64,000 nucleotides of DNA from Natronococcus sp. AD-5 (GCF_030734285.1 NZ_CP132294.1:2170001-2234000); one strand, 5' to 3'; counted from the first letter of the stretch, positions 42,318 through 51,330 are shown. Notes: generated from the letters alone by a model not told the origin. Made by a program: numbers and translations.

Positions 42318-43553
42318 ATGAGCGGGCAACGGGCAGCGGCGGAACCGTACACCACGCGGTTCGAGACGGAAGTGGCGGCGATCGACGGCCGACAGGTCTG
42401 GCTCGAGACGAGTTACTTCTACGGCGAGAGCGGCGGCCAGCCGGCCGACCGCGGCACCGTCGGCGATCACGAGGTCGTCGACGTCCGGTTGGTCGACGGC
42501 GATCCGGTTCACGTCCTCGCCGAGGAGCCGTCGTTCGGCGCGGGCCGAAACGTGCTCTGTTCGGTCGACTGGTCGTTCCGGATGTACTGTATGCGCGCCC
42601 ACACCGCCAGCCACGTCCTCTACGGCGCCGGTCGGCGGCTCCTCGAAGACCTCGGCTACGGCGGCTTCGACATCGGTTCGGAGAAGGTCCGGGTCGACCT
42701 CGAGACGAGCACGGGGATCGACGACGAGACGCTGGTCGAACTGGAGGAACTCGTCAACCGGGCGGTCTGGGAATCGCGTCCCGTCTCCTGGGAGGACGTC
42801 GCCGTCGCCGAGGCGCGCGACCGCGAGGAGATCGCGTTCAACGACGCGACCGAGGACGGCGCGTTCCAGGAGGGCCGAGTCCGGATCGTCACCGTCGGCG
42901 GCGAGAACGATAACGGCACCGCGACGGCGAACAGCGCCGACGATTCGCGGAAGCCGTGGGACGTCGCCGCCTGTGGCGGCACCCACGTCCGCAACACGCG
43001 CGAGATCGGCCCGGTAACCATCCTCGGCCGGTCGAACCCCGGCGAGGGGCTGACCCGGGTCGAGTTCGCCGTCGGGCCGCGCGCCATCGACCGCCGCGGC
43101 GTCGAAAAGCGCGTCGCGTTCGACGCGAGTCGGGCGCTCGGCGCGCCGCTCGAGTCGGTCGCCGACGAAGTGGATCGTCTTCGAGACGAGCGGGACGAAC
43201 TCGCCGACGCGGTCCAGTCGCTTCGGCGGGAACTCGTCGACGCGCGACTCGAGCGGGCGGAGCCGTTCGAGCGCGAGAGCGAGGAGTGGCTCGCGACGAC
43301 GGTCGACGGCGTCGAGTCGAACGAGGCGGCGGAGATCGCGGCGGACGCCGCGGGCGAACTGGCCGACGTCGTCGTACTCGTCGGTCGCGATACTCCCTAT
43401 GCGGCCGTAGCCGCGAACGGGACCGTGGCCGCCGACGCGGTCATCGAGGAGTTGACGAGCGAGTTCGGCGGCGGTGGCGGCGGCTCGGAACGCGTCGCGC
43501 AGGCGGGCGGGTTCGACGCCGCGGCGGGCGACGTCATCGCGGCGCTGAAGTGA
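42318..43553 (+). CDS. alaX: Alanyl-tRNA editing protein, AlaX-L type
   Basis: 411 aa from ATG 42318. It hydrolyses mischarged Ser- or Gly-tRNA(Ala) in trans. A beta-barrel domain (YFYGESGGQPADRGTVG) leads to the editing site: H95 and H99 in HTASH, C219 and H223 in CGGTHV, which together bind zinc. A C-terminal coiled coil (about 295-330) and a DHHA1-like domain ending GGGGGSERVAQAGG are as in the long AlaX form and AlaRS. A 20-residue acidic Asn/Asp/Ser insertion sits just before CGGTHV. Confidence 0.92.
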   Translation: MSGQRAAAEPYTTRFETEVAAIDGRQVWLETSYFYGESGGQPADRGTVGDHEVVDVRLVDGDPVHVLAEEPSFGAGRNVLCSVDWSFRMYCMRAHTASHVLYGAGRRLLEDLGYGGFDIGSEKVRVDLETSTGIDDETLVELEELVNRAVWESRPVSWEDVAVAEARDREEIAFNDATEDGAFQEGRVRIVTVGGENDNGTATANSADDSRKPWDVAACGGTHVRNTREIGPVTILGRSNPGEGLTRVEFAVGPRAIDRRGVEKRVAFDASRALGAPLESVADEVDRLRDERDELADAVQSLRRELVDARLERAEPFERESEEWLATTVDGVESNEAAEIAADAAGELADVVVLVGRDTPYAAVAANGTVAADAVIEELTSEFGGGGGGSERVAQAGGFDAAAGDVIAALK

Positions 43554-43652
43554 CGTTTCAGGATCGACGATGGTGTCCGGAATAGAACGGATCGCCCCCG
43601 AAGTTGAGTGTTGGTGGCCTATCATTTTTGACCGCGGGATCATAGAGTACCT

Positions 43653-44138
43653 ATGGTTTCCGAATCCCTCCGGACGGAGTTTCCGAACGTCGCAGCGGGA
43701 GCGAAACAGGTGTCGGTAGCCGACCTCGGGACTGAGTCGACGTTCGTCGTCCTCCTGTTGATGCAGAGTTCCGGCAGCGGCACGTGTCGTCAGCAGGCCC
43801 GCGAGATCGCGGCCGAGTACGACGAGTTCCAGCGGCGAAGCGCGACGGTGGCGGCGATCGTTCCGGGGAGCGCCCCGAAAGTTCGATCCTGGCGGCGACT
43901 CGTCGACCCCCCGTTTCCGGTTCTGGCGGACCGCGAGGCCGCCCTCGCCGAAGCGTTCTACCAGCGAACCCAGTACGGCCGCCTCGGACGGTTCGTCTCG
44001 TCGATCGGACGGATGCCGATGACGGTCGTCCTGGACTACCGCGACGGCGGGCCCTCGGTCGGGTACACCTACGAGGGTGCGACGTCGTTCGATCGACCGC
44101 CAGTTCGCGAACTCCTCGCCGCTCTCGACGAGAGTTAG
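43653..44138 (+). CDS. Peroxiredoxin-like (AhpC/TSA-type) protein, Cys context unusual
   Basis: 161 aa. Thioredoxin fold with STFVVLLLMQSSGSGTCRQQ, where one Cys stands at the position of the peroxidatic Cys but the usual PxxxTxxC is replaced by SSGSGTCRQQ. A downstream FPVLADREAALAEAF and YTYEGATSFDRPP are AhpC/TSA-like. No second Cys is visible, so it would act as a 1-Cys type if it is active. Substrate unknown. Confidence 0.7.
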   Translation: MVSESLRTEFPNVAAGAKQVSVADLGTESTFVVLLLMQSSGSGTCRQQAREIAAEYDEFQRRSATVAAIVPGSAPKVRSWRRLVDPPFPVLADREAALAEAFYQRTQYGRLGRFVSSIGRMPMTVVLDYRDGGPSVGYTYEGATSFDRPPVRELLAALDES

Positions 44139-44287
44139 GAGTGATCGGTCGGTTGCGCTCCGGCGACGGTACCGGTGGACGCCTCGCTCGAGAAACGGGC
44201 GGCCGCGTCCATCGCTCGAGTCGCCGCGATCTGTTGTAGCCGCTGACAACTTACTCGGCACCTAGTGAATTTATTATGAATGGAAAA

Positions 44288-44298
44288 CAACTATGTAA
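44288..44298 (+). repeat. Direct repeat copy 1, CAACTATGTAA
   Basis: Exact 11-bp copy, 104 bp upstream of copy 2. It lies in the AT-rich region before gntP. Confidence 0.75.
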
Positions 44299-44391
44299 GT
44301 AGTAATAAAACCATGAACGATTGTAGTTATTCAGCGGATTTTATCCATGCTATAGCCAGGTGATTCGAATGTTTGTCCACGAATTGTTCCG

Positions 44392-44402
44392 CAACTATGT
44401 AA
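44392..44402 (+). repeat. Direct repeat copy 2, CAACTATGTAA
   Basis: Exact 11-bp copy placed directly before the TATA box, where a bound regulator would block or assist TFB/TBP binding. Confidence 0.75.
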
Positions 44403-44404
44403 TT

Positions 44405-44413
44405 AAATATAAA
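44405..44413 (+). promoter_or_regulatory. TATA box of gntP
   Basis: AAATATAAA centred about 26 bp before ATG 44435, the haloarchaeal leaderless spacing. Confidence 0.6.
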
Positions 44414-44434
44414 ACGTTCTGGTAGAATTGTGTG

Positions 44435-45871
44435 ATGGTAGTACATATGGCAATCGCCAATCCACTGATCGTATTCGCGATCGGGTTAATTGCGGTTATC
44501 GCATTGCTCGTCTGGTTGAAGTTACCTGCAGTCCTCGGACTTCTCATCGCCTCGCTGATCGTCGGTGCTGCGACGGCCGCGGTACCGTTCGGCGAGGTAC
44601 CTGCGGAGATCGCCGGCGGATTCGGTGAGACGATGACGGGGATCGGTATCCCCATCCTGATGGCAGCAGTCATCGGAAAAGGGATGATGGAGAGCGGCGC
44701 CGCGGAACGCATCGTCCGCTCGTTTCAATCCACGACCGGTGAAGACAAGTCGTATCTCGCGCTGTGGGGGAGCAGTAGCGCGCTGTCGATTCCGGTGTTC
44801 TTCGACAACGTCTTCTACCTGATGGCCCCCCTGGCCCGCTCGATGCGAGCCCGTACGGGGCGTGACTACGCGCTCTTCCTCTGCGTGGTCGGCGCCGGTG
44901 CGGCGACGACCCACGTCTTCGTCCCGCCGACGCCGGGACCGCTCGCGGTGGCGGCGGAACTCGGTGACGCGGTCGATCTCGGCGCGATGATGATCGGCGG
45001 CGTCCTCATCGCGATCCCGACCGCGGCCGTCTCCGGAATTCTTTACGGCAGGTGGATCAACGCTCGTCTCGACGACATTCCGCTGCGGGAGACGATGGGA
45101 TCGACCGCGGAGGAGGTTCACGAACTGGCGGAACGATCCACCAGCGAACTGCCAGGGATGTTCGAGGCCTCGCTCCCGATCATCCTCGCTGTCGTTCTGG
45201 TCGCGACGAACACCACCGTCAACTTCCTAGTCGACCTGGCCGAAGAAGGCGTTGCACCCTTCGACGCGATAGGGGGTGCACTCGAGTCGTTCGTTCCGGT
45301 CGCGAGTTTCCTCGGCGATCCGAACTTCGCGCTGACCGCGGCCGCGCTCGCCGCCGCCGTGACGTACCTGCGCGTTCGCGCGATCAGCCAGGACGTCTGG
45401 ACGGACGAACTCGTCGAGTCGCTTAAGAGCGGCGCCCACATCGCCGCGATCACCTCCGCCGGCGGCGCGTTCGGCGGCCTGCTCGCGGCCTCCGGCATCG
45501 GCGAGTACATCACGGACCTGGTCGCCGTCGGCGCCGGCGGGGGCGTGACCGTACTTGTCTCGGCGTGGCTCATCGCCGCCGCGATCCGGATCGCACAGGG
45601 ATCCGCCACCGTCGCGATGATCACCACCGCGGGGATCATGGCGCCACAGGTGCCCGACCTGGCCGTTCATCCCGTCTACCTCGCGCTCATCATCGGCGCC
45701 GGCGGAAACATCTGTTCGTGGTTCAACGACAGCGGCTTCTGGCTGGTCAAAGAGATCGGCGGACTCACGCAGACGGAAACGGTCAAGATCTGGACGGCGC
45801 TGACGACGATCATCTCGGTGACGGCGTTCATCATCATCGTCACCGTCTCGTCGATCATGCCGCTGGCCTGA
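44435..45871 (+). CDS. gntP: GntP-family gluconate:H+ symporter
   Basis: 478 aa from ATG 44435; ATG 44447 is a second option. The upstream start agrees with the TATA spacing. About 12-14 helices. Family features: FFDNVFYLMAPLARSM, THVFVPPTPGPLAVAAELG, AGGAFGGLLAASGIGEYI, QGSATVAMITTAGIMAP and NICSWFNDSGFWLVKEIGGL. It should import gluconate or related sugar acids. First gene of the sugar-acid module: KDPG aldolase, glucose dehydrogenase and gluconate dehydratase lie downstream on the same strand. Confidence 0.92.
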   Translation: MVVHMAIANPLIVFAIGLIAVIALLVWLKLPAVLGLLIASLIVGAATAAVPFGEVPAEIAGGFGETMTGIGIPILMAAVIGKGMMESGAAERIVRSFQSTTGEDKSYLALWGSSSALSIPVFFDNVFYLMAPLARSMRARTGRDYALFLCVVGAGAATTHVFVPPTPGPLAVAAELGDAVDLGAMMIGGVLIAIPTAAVSGILYGRWINARLDDIPLRETMGSTAEEVHELAERSTSELPGMFEASLPIILAVVLVATNTTVNFLVDLAEEGVAPFDAIGGALESFVPVASFLGDPNFALTAAALAAAVTYLRVRAISQDVWTDELVESLKSGAHIAAITSAGGAFGGLLAASGIGEYITDLVAVGAGGGVTVLVSAWLIAAAIRIAQGSATVAMITTAGIMAPQVPDLAVHPVYLALIIGAGGNICSWFNDSGFWLVKEIGGLTQTETVKIWTALTTIISVTAFIIIVTVSSIMPLA

Positions 45872-45942
45872 TCGGCACCTACCGTTTCGCCGCCCTTTTC
45901 GCGTCCTTCTCGACGGAATCGTCGCAACTCGAACTCGAGCGC

Positions 45943-46272
45943 GTGTACCGACGGCTACGGAAACGCTCGAAGACGGAACGCCGCGAGTTAACGAGTGAAC
46001 CCGTAATCGATAGTACGGCGCGACGACCGCACCACTACGGGGGCTTTCGCAACGCCGTCATCCAGATCGCACTCCACCGAGCGACGGGGACGCCGATCGA
46101 GGCGACCGTCGCGGGGACGTCGCTCGGCGATAGAGACCTGCCGTCGACGCTGCCGATCGAGAACGCCTTCGAGATTCAGGTCGACGACGAGCGGTACGCG
46201 ATCGGCGGCTCCGGCGCGTTCCTCGAGGACTTCGAAGCCGACTCGGTCGCGATCCGCCCCCTCGAGGAGTGA
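45943..46272 (+). CDS. Unknown protein between gntP and KDPG aldolase
   Basis: 109 aa if translation begins at GTG 45943; the frame is open all the way from the gntP stop, so the start is uncertain. Body: basic helix (RRLRKRSKTERRELTSEP), then TARRPHHYGGFRNAVIQIAL, GTSLGDRDLPSTLPIENAFE and a strand-rich acidic end. No family recognised. Typical haloarchaeal codon use. It is inside the sugar-acid module and may be co-transcribed with gntP, so a role in sugar-acid metabolism or its control is possible. Confidence 0.55.
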   Translation: MYRRLRKRSKTERRELTSEPVIDSTARRPHHYGGFRNAVIQIALHRATGTPIEATVAGTSLGDRDLPSTLPIENAFEIQVDDERYAIGGSGAFLEDFEADSVAIRPLEE

Positions 46273-46396
46273 AACGTTCTTGGGAGGGCGCGGCGAACGT
46301 CGTCGTGATGAACTACCGCTTGCTATCGACGGAACCGCGCGGGGACGCGCCGGGCGCGTCGGATCGCTCGACAGACCCCCGTACGCGGAGGGGACG

Positions 46397-47050
46397 ATGA
46401 CTGAGGCCGACGCGATCGAGGATCGCATCGTCGAGAACGGCGTCCTCGCCGTGCTTCGCGGCGTCGACGAGGAGCGGATCGTCCCGGTCGCTCGAGCGAT
46501 GTACGAGGCGGGCGTCGGCGGGCTCGAGGTCACGGCCGACGACGCGCGAACGTACGAGAAGATCGCCGCGATCGACCGCGAGCTCGCGGACACCGACGCG
46601 GTCGTCGGCGCGGGGACCGTCCTCGACGCCGCGACCGCCCAGTCGGTGATCGACGCGGGCGCGGAGTTCGTCGTCTCGCCGCACACCGACGCCGAGGTCG
46701 TCCGCGTCTGCAACCGCCACGGCGTGCTCTCGGCGCCCGGCGTTATGACGCCGACGGAGGCCGTCACCGCGATCGACGCCGGCGCGGACGTCCTCAAGAT
46801 GTTCCCCGCCTCGACGGTCGGACCGGGGCACATCGGCGCGCTGCGGGGGCCGCTGGGCGACGTCCCCGTCATCCCGACCGGCGGCGTCGACCGCGACAAC
46901 GTCGGCGACTACTTCGACGCGGGCGCCGTCGCCGTCGGCGCCGGGAGCTCGCTCGTCGACTACGAGGCGATCGCCGACGGCGATATGGACCGGGTCCGCG
47001 AGACCGCCGCGGCGTTCGTCGAGGCCGTCGAGGACGCGCGGGACGCGTAG
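46397..47050 (+). CDS. KDPG/KHG aldolase, bacterial (Eda) type
   Basis: 217 aa from ATG 46397. Class I aldolase that cleaves 2-keto-3-deoxy-6-phosphogluconate to pyruvate and glyceraldehyde-3-phosphate. Conserved residues: E44 in GGLEVT, G-A-G-T-V in VGAGTVLD, SPHTD, APGVMTPTE, the Schiff-base K134 in VLKMFPAS, and IPTGGVD. Length matches Eda. Central enzyme of the Entner-Doudoroff route here; unlike the dihydrodipicolinate-synthase-type KdgA common in archaea, this is the bacterial family. Confidence 0.93.
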   Translation: MTEADAIEDRIVENGVLAVLRGVDEERIVPVARAMYEAGVGGLEVTADDARTYEKIAAIDRELADTDAVVGAGTVLDAATAQSVIDAGAEFVVSPHTDAEVVRVCNRHGVLSAPGVMTPTEAVTAIDAGADVLKMFPASTVGPGHIGALRGPLGDVPVIPTGGVDRDNVGDYFDAGAVAVGAGSSLVDYEAIADGDMDRVRETAAAFVEAVEDARDA

Positions 47051-47293
47051 CGCCCGGATCGAAGCCGAAACCCGCGAATCGACCGCCTGCCCGATGCGGT
47101 CGTTCGAGTACCTTCTCGCGGTCGAGGTACCTATCGGCGCCCTCGAGCCGACGGCGCGTCTCACCGACCCCGTTTCCGGGTAGCGACCGCGGCGCCGCTC
47201 CGGGTTCGATCGTTACTGGCGCTCGTCGATCGCCGTTCAAATGTTTACTACAGATAGGGTAATCTTTTGTTCCTCGGGCCCCACCGTCGAACC

Positions 47294-48361
47294 ATGAAGG
47301 CGATCGCAGTCGAACCGGGAGCCGGCGAACCGACCCTCGTCGAGAAACCCTGTCCCGAACCGGCGCGGGGAGAAGCGCTCGTCCGCACGCTTCGCGTCGG
47401 CGTCGACGGAACCGACCACGAGGTTATCGCGGGCAACCACGGCGACCTCCCGGCCGGTGCGGACCGACTCGTCCTCGGCCACGAGGCCGTCGGCGTCGTC
47501 GAGGACCCGAACGGCACCGACCTCGAGGAGGGGCAGTACGTCGTTCCGACCGTCCGCCGGCCGCCCAACGGCACCAACGAGTACTTCGAGCGCGGCGAAC
47601 CGGACATGGCCCCCGAGGGCGAGTACGTCGAGCGCGGCATCGTCGGGGAACACGGCTTCATGACGGAGTACTTCACCAGTCCCGCCGAGTACCTCGTCCC
47701 GATCCCCGAGCGCCTCGCCTCCCTCGGTTTCCTCGTCGAACCGATCAGCATCTCCGAGAAGGCCATCGAACACGCCGTCGCCTCCCGCTCCGCGTTCGAG
47801 TGGAAGCCGGAATCGGCGCTCGTACTCGGCAACGGCTCGCTCGGCCTGCTGACGCTCGCGATGTTCGAGTCGGTGCTCGAACTCGACCGCACGTACTGTC
47901 TCGGGCGGCGCAGCCGACCCGACCCGTCGATCGACATCATCGACGAACTCGGCTCGACGTACGTCGACTCGCGCGAGACGCCGGTCCCCGAGATTCCCGA
48001 CGAGTACGAGTCCGTTGACATCGTCTACGAGGCGACCGGCTACGCCAAGCACGCGTTCGAAACCGTCGACGCGCTCGCGCCGAACGGCGTCGGCGTCCTG
48101 CTCGGCGTCCCCGAACCCTGGTCGTTCGAGATCGACGGCGGGCGGCTCCACCAGGAGTTCGTCCTCCACAACAAGGCGCTGGTCGGCTCGGTCAACTCCC
48201 ACCGCGGCCACTTCGAGGCGGCCATCGACACGCTCGAGGGGTTGCCGACGTGGGTGACCGACGACCTCGTCACCGGCGTCTACGGGCTCGACGAGTACCG
48301 AGCCGCGTTCGAGGCCGGCGACGACGTCGTGAAGACGGCGGTCGAGTTCTCGTCGGTGTGA
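47294..48361 (+). CDS. gdh: Glucose 1-dehydrogenase (zinc MDR family)
   Basis: 355 aa from ATG 47294. Oxidises glucose to gluconolactone with NAD(P). Matches haloarchaeal Gdh throughout: first-shell zinc residues D38 (VGVDGTDHEVI), H63 and E64 (LVLGHEAVG) and E149 (FLVEPISISEK). The dinucleotide-binding fold contains VLGNGSLGLLTLAMF; later patches are GVPEPWSFEIDGG and LVGSVNSHRGHF. The structural zinc lobe lacks its Cys set, as in haloarchaeal Gdh. Feeds gluconate to the dehydratase downstream. Confidence 0.95.
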   Translation: MKAIAVEPGAGEPTLVEKPCPEPARGEALVRTLRVGVDGTDHEVIAGNHGDLPAGADRLVLGHEAVGVVEDPNGTDLEEGQYVVPTVRRPPNGTNEYFERGEPDMAPEGEYVERGIVGEHGFMTEYFTSPAEYLVPIPERLASLGFLVEPISISEKAIEHAVASRSAFEWKPESALVLGNGSLGLLTLAMFESVLELDRTYCLGRRSRPDPSIDIIDELGSTYVDSRETPVPEIPDEYESVDIVYEATGYAKHAFETVDALAPNGVGVLLGVPEPWSFEIDGGRLHQEFVLHNKALVGSVNSHRGHFEAAIDTLEGLPTWVTDDLVTGVYGLDEYRAAFEAGDDVVKTAVEFSSV

Positions 48362-48453
48362 GCGACGGTTCGACGTTCTGCTACCGTTCGTCAGCCGGAC
48401 AGTGCGTCTCGAGATAGAAACTATTACACGATCACGAGTGACTGTTATTCACC

Positions 48454-49692
48454 ATGGGAGTCGATTACTCGAAGCTACACGACCCGAACGCGGAGTATAC
48501 GATGCGAGAGCTCTCCGCTGAAACGATGGGCGTCACGGGCGAGCGCGGCGGCGGCCGCGACGTCGAGATCACGGACGTCCAGACGACGATGATCGACGGC
48601 AACTTCCCCTGGACGCTCGTCCGCGTCTACACGGACGCCGGCATCGTCGGCACCGGGGAAGCCTACTGGGGCGCCGGCGCGCCCGAACTCATCGAGCGGA
48701 TGACGCCCTTCCTGCGGGGCGAGAACCCGCTCGACATCGACCGCCTCACCGAGCACCTCGTCCAGAAGATGTCCGGCGAGGGCTCGATCGGCGGCGTTAC
48801 CGTGACCGCGATTTCGGGCATCGAGGTCGCGCTGCACGACCTCGCGGGCAAGATCCTCGACGTCCCCGCCTACCAGCTGCTCGGCGGCAAGTACCGCGAC
48901 GAGGTTCGCGTCTACTGCGACTGTCACACCGAAGAGGAGGCCGACCCGGTGGCCTGCGCCGACGAGGCGGAACGCGTCGTCGAGGAGCTCGGCTACGACG
49001 CCCTGAAGTTCGACTTGGACGTCCCCTCCGGCCACGAGAAGGACCGCGCCAACCGGCACCTGCGCGCGCCGGAGATCGAGCACAAGGCCAGCATCGTCGA
49101 GGCCGTCACCGAGCGCGTCGGCTCGCGCGCGGACGTCGCCTTCGACTGTCACTGGACGTTCTCGGGCGGCAGCGGCAAGCGCCTCGCACAGCGCCTCGAG
49201 GAGTACGACGTCTGGTGGCTCGAGGACCCCGTCCCGCCGGAGAACCACGACGTCCAGCGCGAGGTCACCCAGAGCACCTCGACGCCGATTACGGTCGGCG
49301 AGAACGTCTACCGCAAGCACGGCCAGCGCCGCCTGATCGAGGAACAGGCCGTCGACATCATCGCGCCCGACATGCCCAAGGTGGGCGGGATGCGCGAGAC
49401 CCGGAAGATCGCCGACCTCGCGGACATGTACTACGTCCCGGTCGCGATGCACAACGTCGCCTCGCCGATCGCGACGATGGGCGGCGCCCACGTCGCGACG
49501 GCCATCCCGAACTCGCTGGCCGTCGAGTACCACTCCTACGAACTCGGCTGGTGGGAGGACCTCGTCGAAGAGGACGTCATCGAGGACGGCTACATCGAGA
49601 TCCCCGAGGAACCCGGCCTCGGCGTCACGCTCGACATGGACGTCGTCGAAGAGCACATGGTCGAGGGCGAAGAGCTCTTCGACGAGGCGTAA
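48454..49692 (+). CDS. gad: D-gluconate dehydratase, enolase superfamily
   Basis: 412 aa. Mandelate-racemase-like subgroup. N-terminal capping domain to about 160, then a TIM-barrel with the Lys in ALKFDLDVP, metal ligands Asp in VAFDCHW, Glu in WLEDPVPPE, Glu in ITVGENVYRK, and a late His in AMHNVASPIATMGG. Converts gluconate to 2-keto-3-deoxygluconate. The genes around it (gdh, KDPG aldolase, gntP) support the assignment to gluconate rather than galactonate. An AT-rich AACTATTA lies about 32 bp upstream of the start. Confidence 0.92.
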   Translation: MGVDYSKLHDPNAEYTMRELSAETMGVTGERGGGRDVEITDVQTTMIDGNFPWTLVRVYTDAGIVGTGEAYWGAGAPELIERMTPFLRGENPLDIDRLTEHLVQKMSGEGSIGGVTVTAISGIEVALHDLAGKILDVPAYQLLGGKYRDEVRVYCDCHTEEEADPVACADEAERVVEELGYDALKFDLDVPSGHEKDRANRHLRAPEIEHKASIVEAVTERVGSRADVAFDCHWTFSGGSGKRLAQRLEEYDVWWLEDPVPPENHDVQREVTQSTSTPITVGENVYRKHGQRRLIEEQAVDIIAPDMPKVGGMRETRKIADLADMYYVPVAMHNVASPIATMGGAHVATAIPNSLAVEYHSYELGWWEDLVEEDVIEDGYIEIPEEPGLGVTLDMDVVEEHMVEGEELFDEA

Positions 49693-49777
49693 TCCTCGTC
49701 GTGCTCGCTGCGCTTTTTCGGCAGTAACTGGGAACCGTCCCGGTTGTCCCGCTCGGGCGCCGGTCCTCTCGAGTCGG

Positions 49778-50884
49778 TCACTTCGAACCGGTCAAGCGGC
49801 GTAATCGCGGGAGACGGATTTCGCCGGGCTCGTAGAGCCCCAGTTCGAGGATCGCGAGATAGACGGCCAGGGAGCCGAAGAAGGTCGCGGGGGTCAGTAC
49901 GAGATGCCACAGGAACGTGTCCGTAACCGCGTATCCCGTCGCGTCTAGCGCTTTACCCGCATGCTCGAGGACGTATAACACTGCGGGGTGGACGACGTAG
50001 ATGCCGACGGCGTAGTTACCCCACGACGGTAACGAGGTGTGCTTTCCGAGATCCGGTCGCGAGAGGAGAAAGAGGAACAACGAGAGCGTGAACAGCGCCG
50101 TCGCGATCGTGTAACTCGCCGTGTAGACGCCGTCCGCGAACGTTTCGCCCGGGATCACGTAGCCCAGGACGTATCGTTCTCCGAGGTGGACCGCGCCGAA
50201 GAGGAGGGTCGCAGCGAGGTAGCGCGTGCTTCGCTCCGGACGCGGCCGCCAGTCGGCGGCGCAGAGGGCGTAGCCGAGGCTCGTGTAAAAGAACCCGAAG
50301 AACAGCGCGTCTCTGACCTCGAACGGGACGCCCACGAACATCGTGTAGCTCGCCCCCAGGAGACCGACGACGTGAAAGCCGAGCGAGACCGGCAGCAGGT
50401 ACTCCGTCCCGTCGACCCGCACGAAGAGGTACACGAAGACGAGCGAAAACGCGAGCGCGGGGAGGAACCACAGGATCACGGATATCGAGTTCCCGTAGTA
50501 GAGCAGTTCGGCCGGGGAAACGAACTCGGCCAGTTCGCTCACGACGCTGCTCGCGACGTCCTCGTTTTTGGCGCTTGCGCGAACGGCAGTTCCCGCGAGA
50601 AACACCGGGAACGCGAGCAGCAGTCCGACCGCGTAGAGCGAGGCGATGGTGGCAACTCGCCGAACGAGATAGGCGGTCGGATCGCGACGAGTGATTTTGA
50701 GCGCGAAAAAGTACCCGGACGCGATGAAAAAGAACGGGACCGCGAACCGCGCGGCCGTTTCCGTTACGAAATTCACCATATTGCCGTAGCCGTTGAGTCC
50801 CCTGAACGGGTCCGTGTGGATCGTGACGACGAACGCCATCGCGATGATTCGCATCGAGTCGATACTGTAGATTCGATCAGCCAT
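49778..50884 (-). CDS. Acyltransferase-3 family integral membrane protein
   Basis: 368 aa with ten or so helices. N-terminal SIDSMRIIAMAFVVTIHTDP carries the family R/H pattern (the His is the proposed acyl-transfer residue), then AVPFFFIASGYFFALK and late GNYAVGIYVVHPAVLYVLE. These proteins add acyl groups to sugars, polysaccharides or lipids at the membrane. No polysaccharide gene cluster is adjacent; the substrate is unknown. Confidence 0.87.
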   Translation of the reverse strand: MADRIYSIDSMRIIAMAFVVTIHTDPFRGLNGYGNMVNFVTETAARFAVPFFFIASGYFFALKITRRDPTAYLVRRVATIASLYAVGLLLAFPVFLAGTAVRASAKNEDVASSVVSELAEFVSPAELLYYGNSISVILWFLPALAFSLVFVYLFVRVDGTEYLLPVSLGFHVVGLLGASYTMFVGVPFEVRDALFFGFFYTSLGYALCAADWRPRPERSTRYLAATLLFGAVHLGERYVLGYVIPGETFADGVYTASYTIATALFTLSLFLFLLSRPDLGKHTSLPSWGNYAVGIYVVHPAVLYVLEHAGKALDATGYAVTDTFLWHLVLTPATFFGSLAVYLAILELGLYEPGEIRLPRLRRLTGSK

Positions 50885-51092
50885 CGTTCGCGCGAAATCG
50901 GAGGTGAATATGGTCTTCTCGGGACGGGAGCGTCACGTCCGGGCCGACGGGAGCGACTGGCGACCCGGCCACCCGCCTCGCTTCGAGCGCCCGCGTCCGC
51001 GGCCTCGGTAGTGGCGTCGGTCGGACTCGTCGCGGGAGCGTCGACCCGGCGAACTCGCTTTCGCTACCGAGACGAACGTCCCGAAGATACGT

Positions 51093-51197
51093 CAGGCGGG
51101 GGAGACGACACCAGTCGATCGATCCCCGACGACTGACGGGGGTACAGCGGTCCTCGTTGCCGATAACCCCGTAATCGCGAAGCGGTGGATACTCCAT
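51093..51197 (-). pseudogene. N-terminal remnant of a GH15-like glucoamylase/trehalase
   Basis: From ATG 51197: MEYPPLRDYGVIGNEDRCTP, VSRRGSIDWCRLPRL. This is the N-terminal signature of glycoside hydrolase family 15 proteins (DYGxIG ... GSIDWxCxPR). After about 35 codons the similarity stops, and the following sequence has no GH15 features. A deeply truncated remnant of about 5% of the original gene. Sequence between 50885 and 51092 shows nothing else. Confidence 0.7.
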
Positions 51198-51330
51198 AGC
51201 GGTGTTCTGGTATCGTCACACAACGATCCGCAAACGGTGCTACTGGGAGGTAGAACGGCGGGACGGCAAAAACGTACGCCAGCAGTCGCCGGGTTCTCGA
51301 GCGACCGTCCGGAGAGGTTGCCAGTGGGAG

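Larger units (their letters stand above)
44139..44434. promoter_or_regulatory. AT-rich control region upstream of gntP
   Basis: From about 44255 the GC content drops sharply compared with both flanks. It contains two exact 11-bp repeats and a strong TATA element (see separate entries). The sequence 44139-44254 has normal composition and no gene. Confidence 0.6.

Noticed and set aside
46313-47164. Minus-strand frame opposite the KDPG aldolase
   Set aside because: A mirror frame of the aldolase gene with Arg-rich composition.
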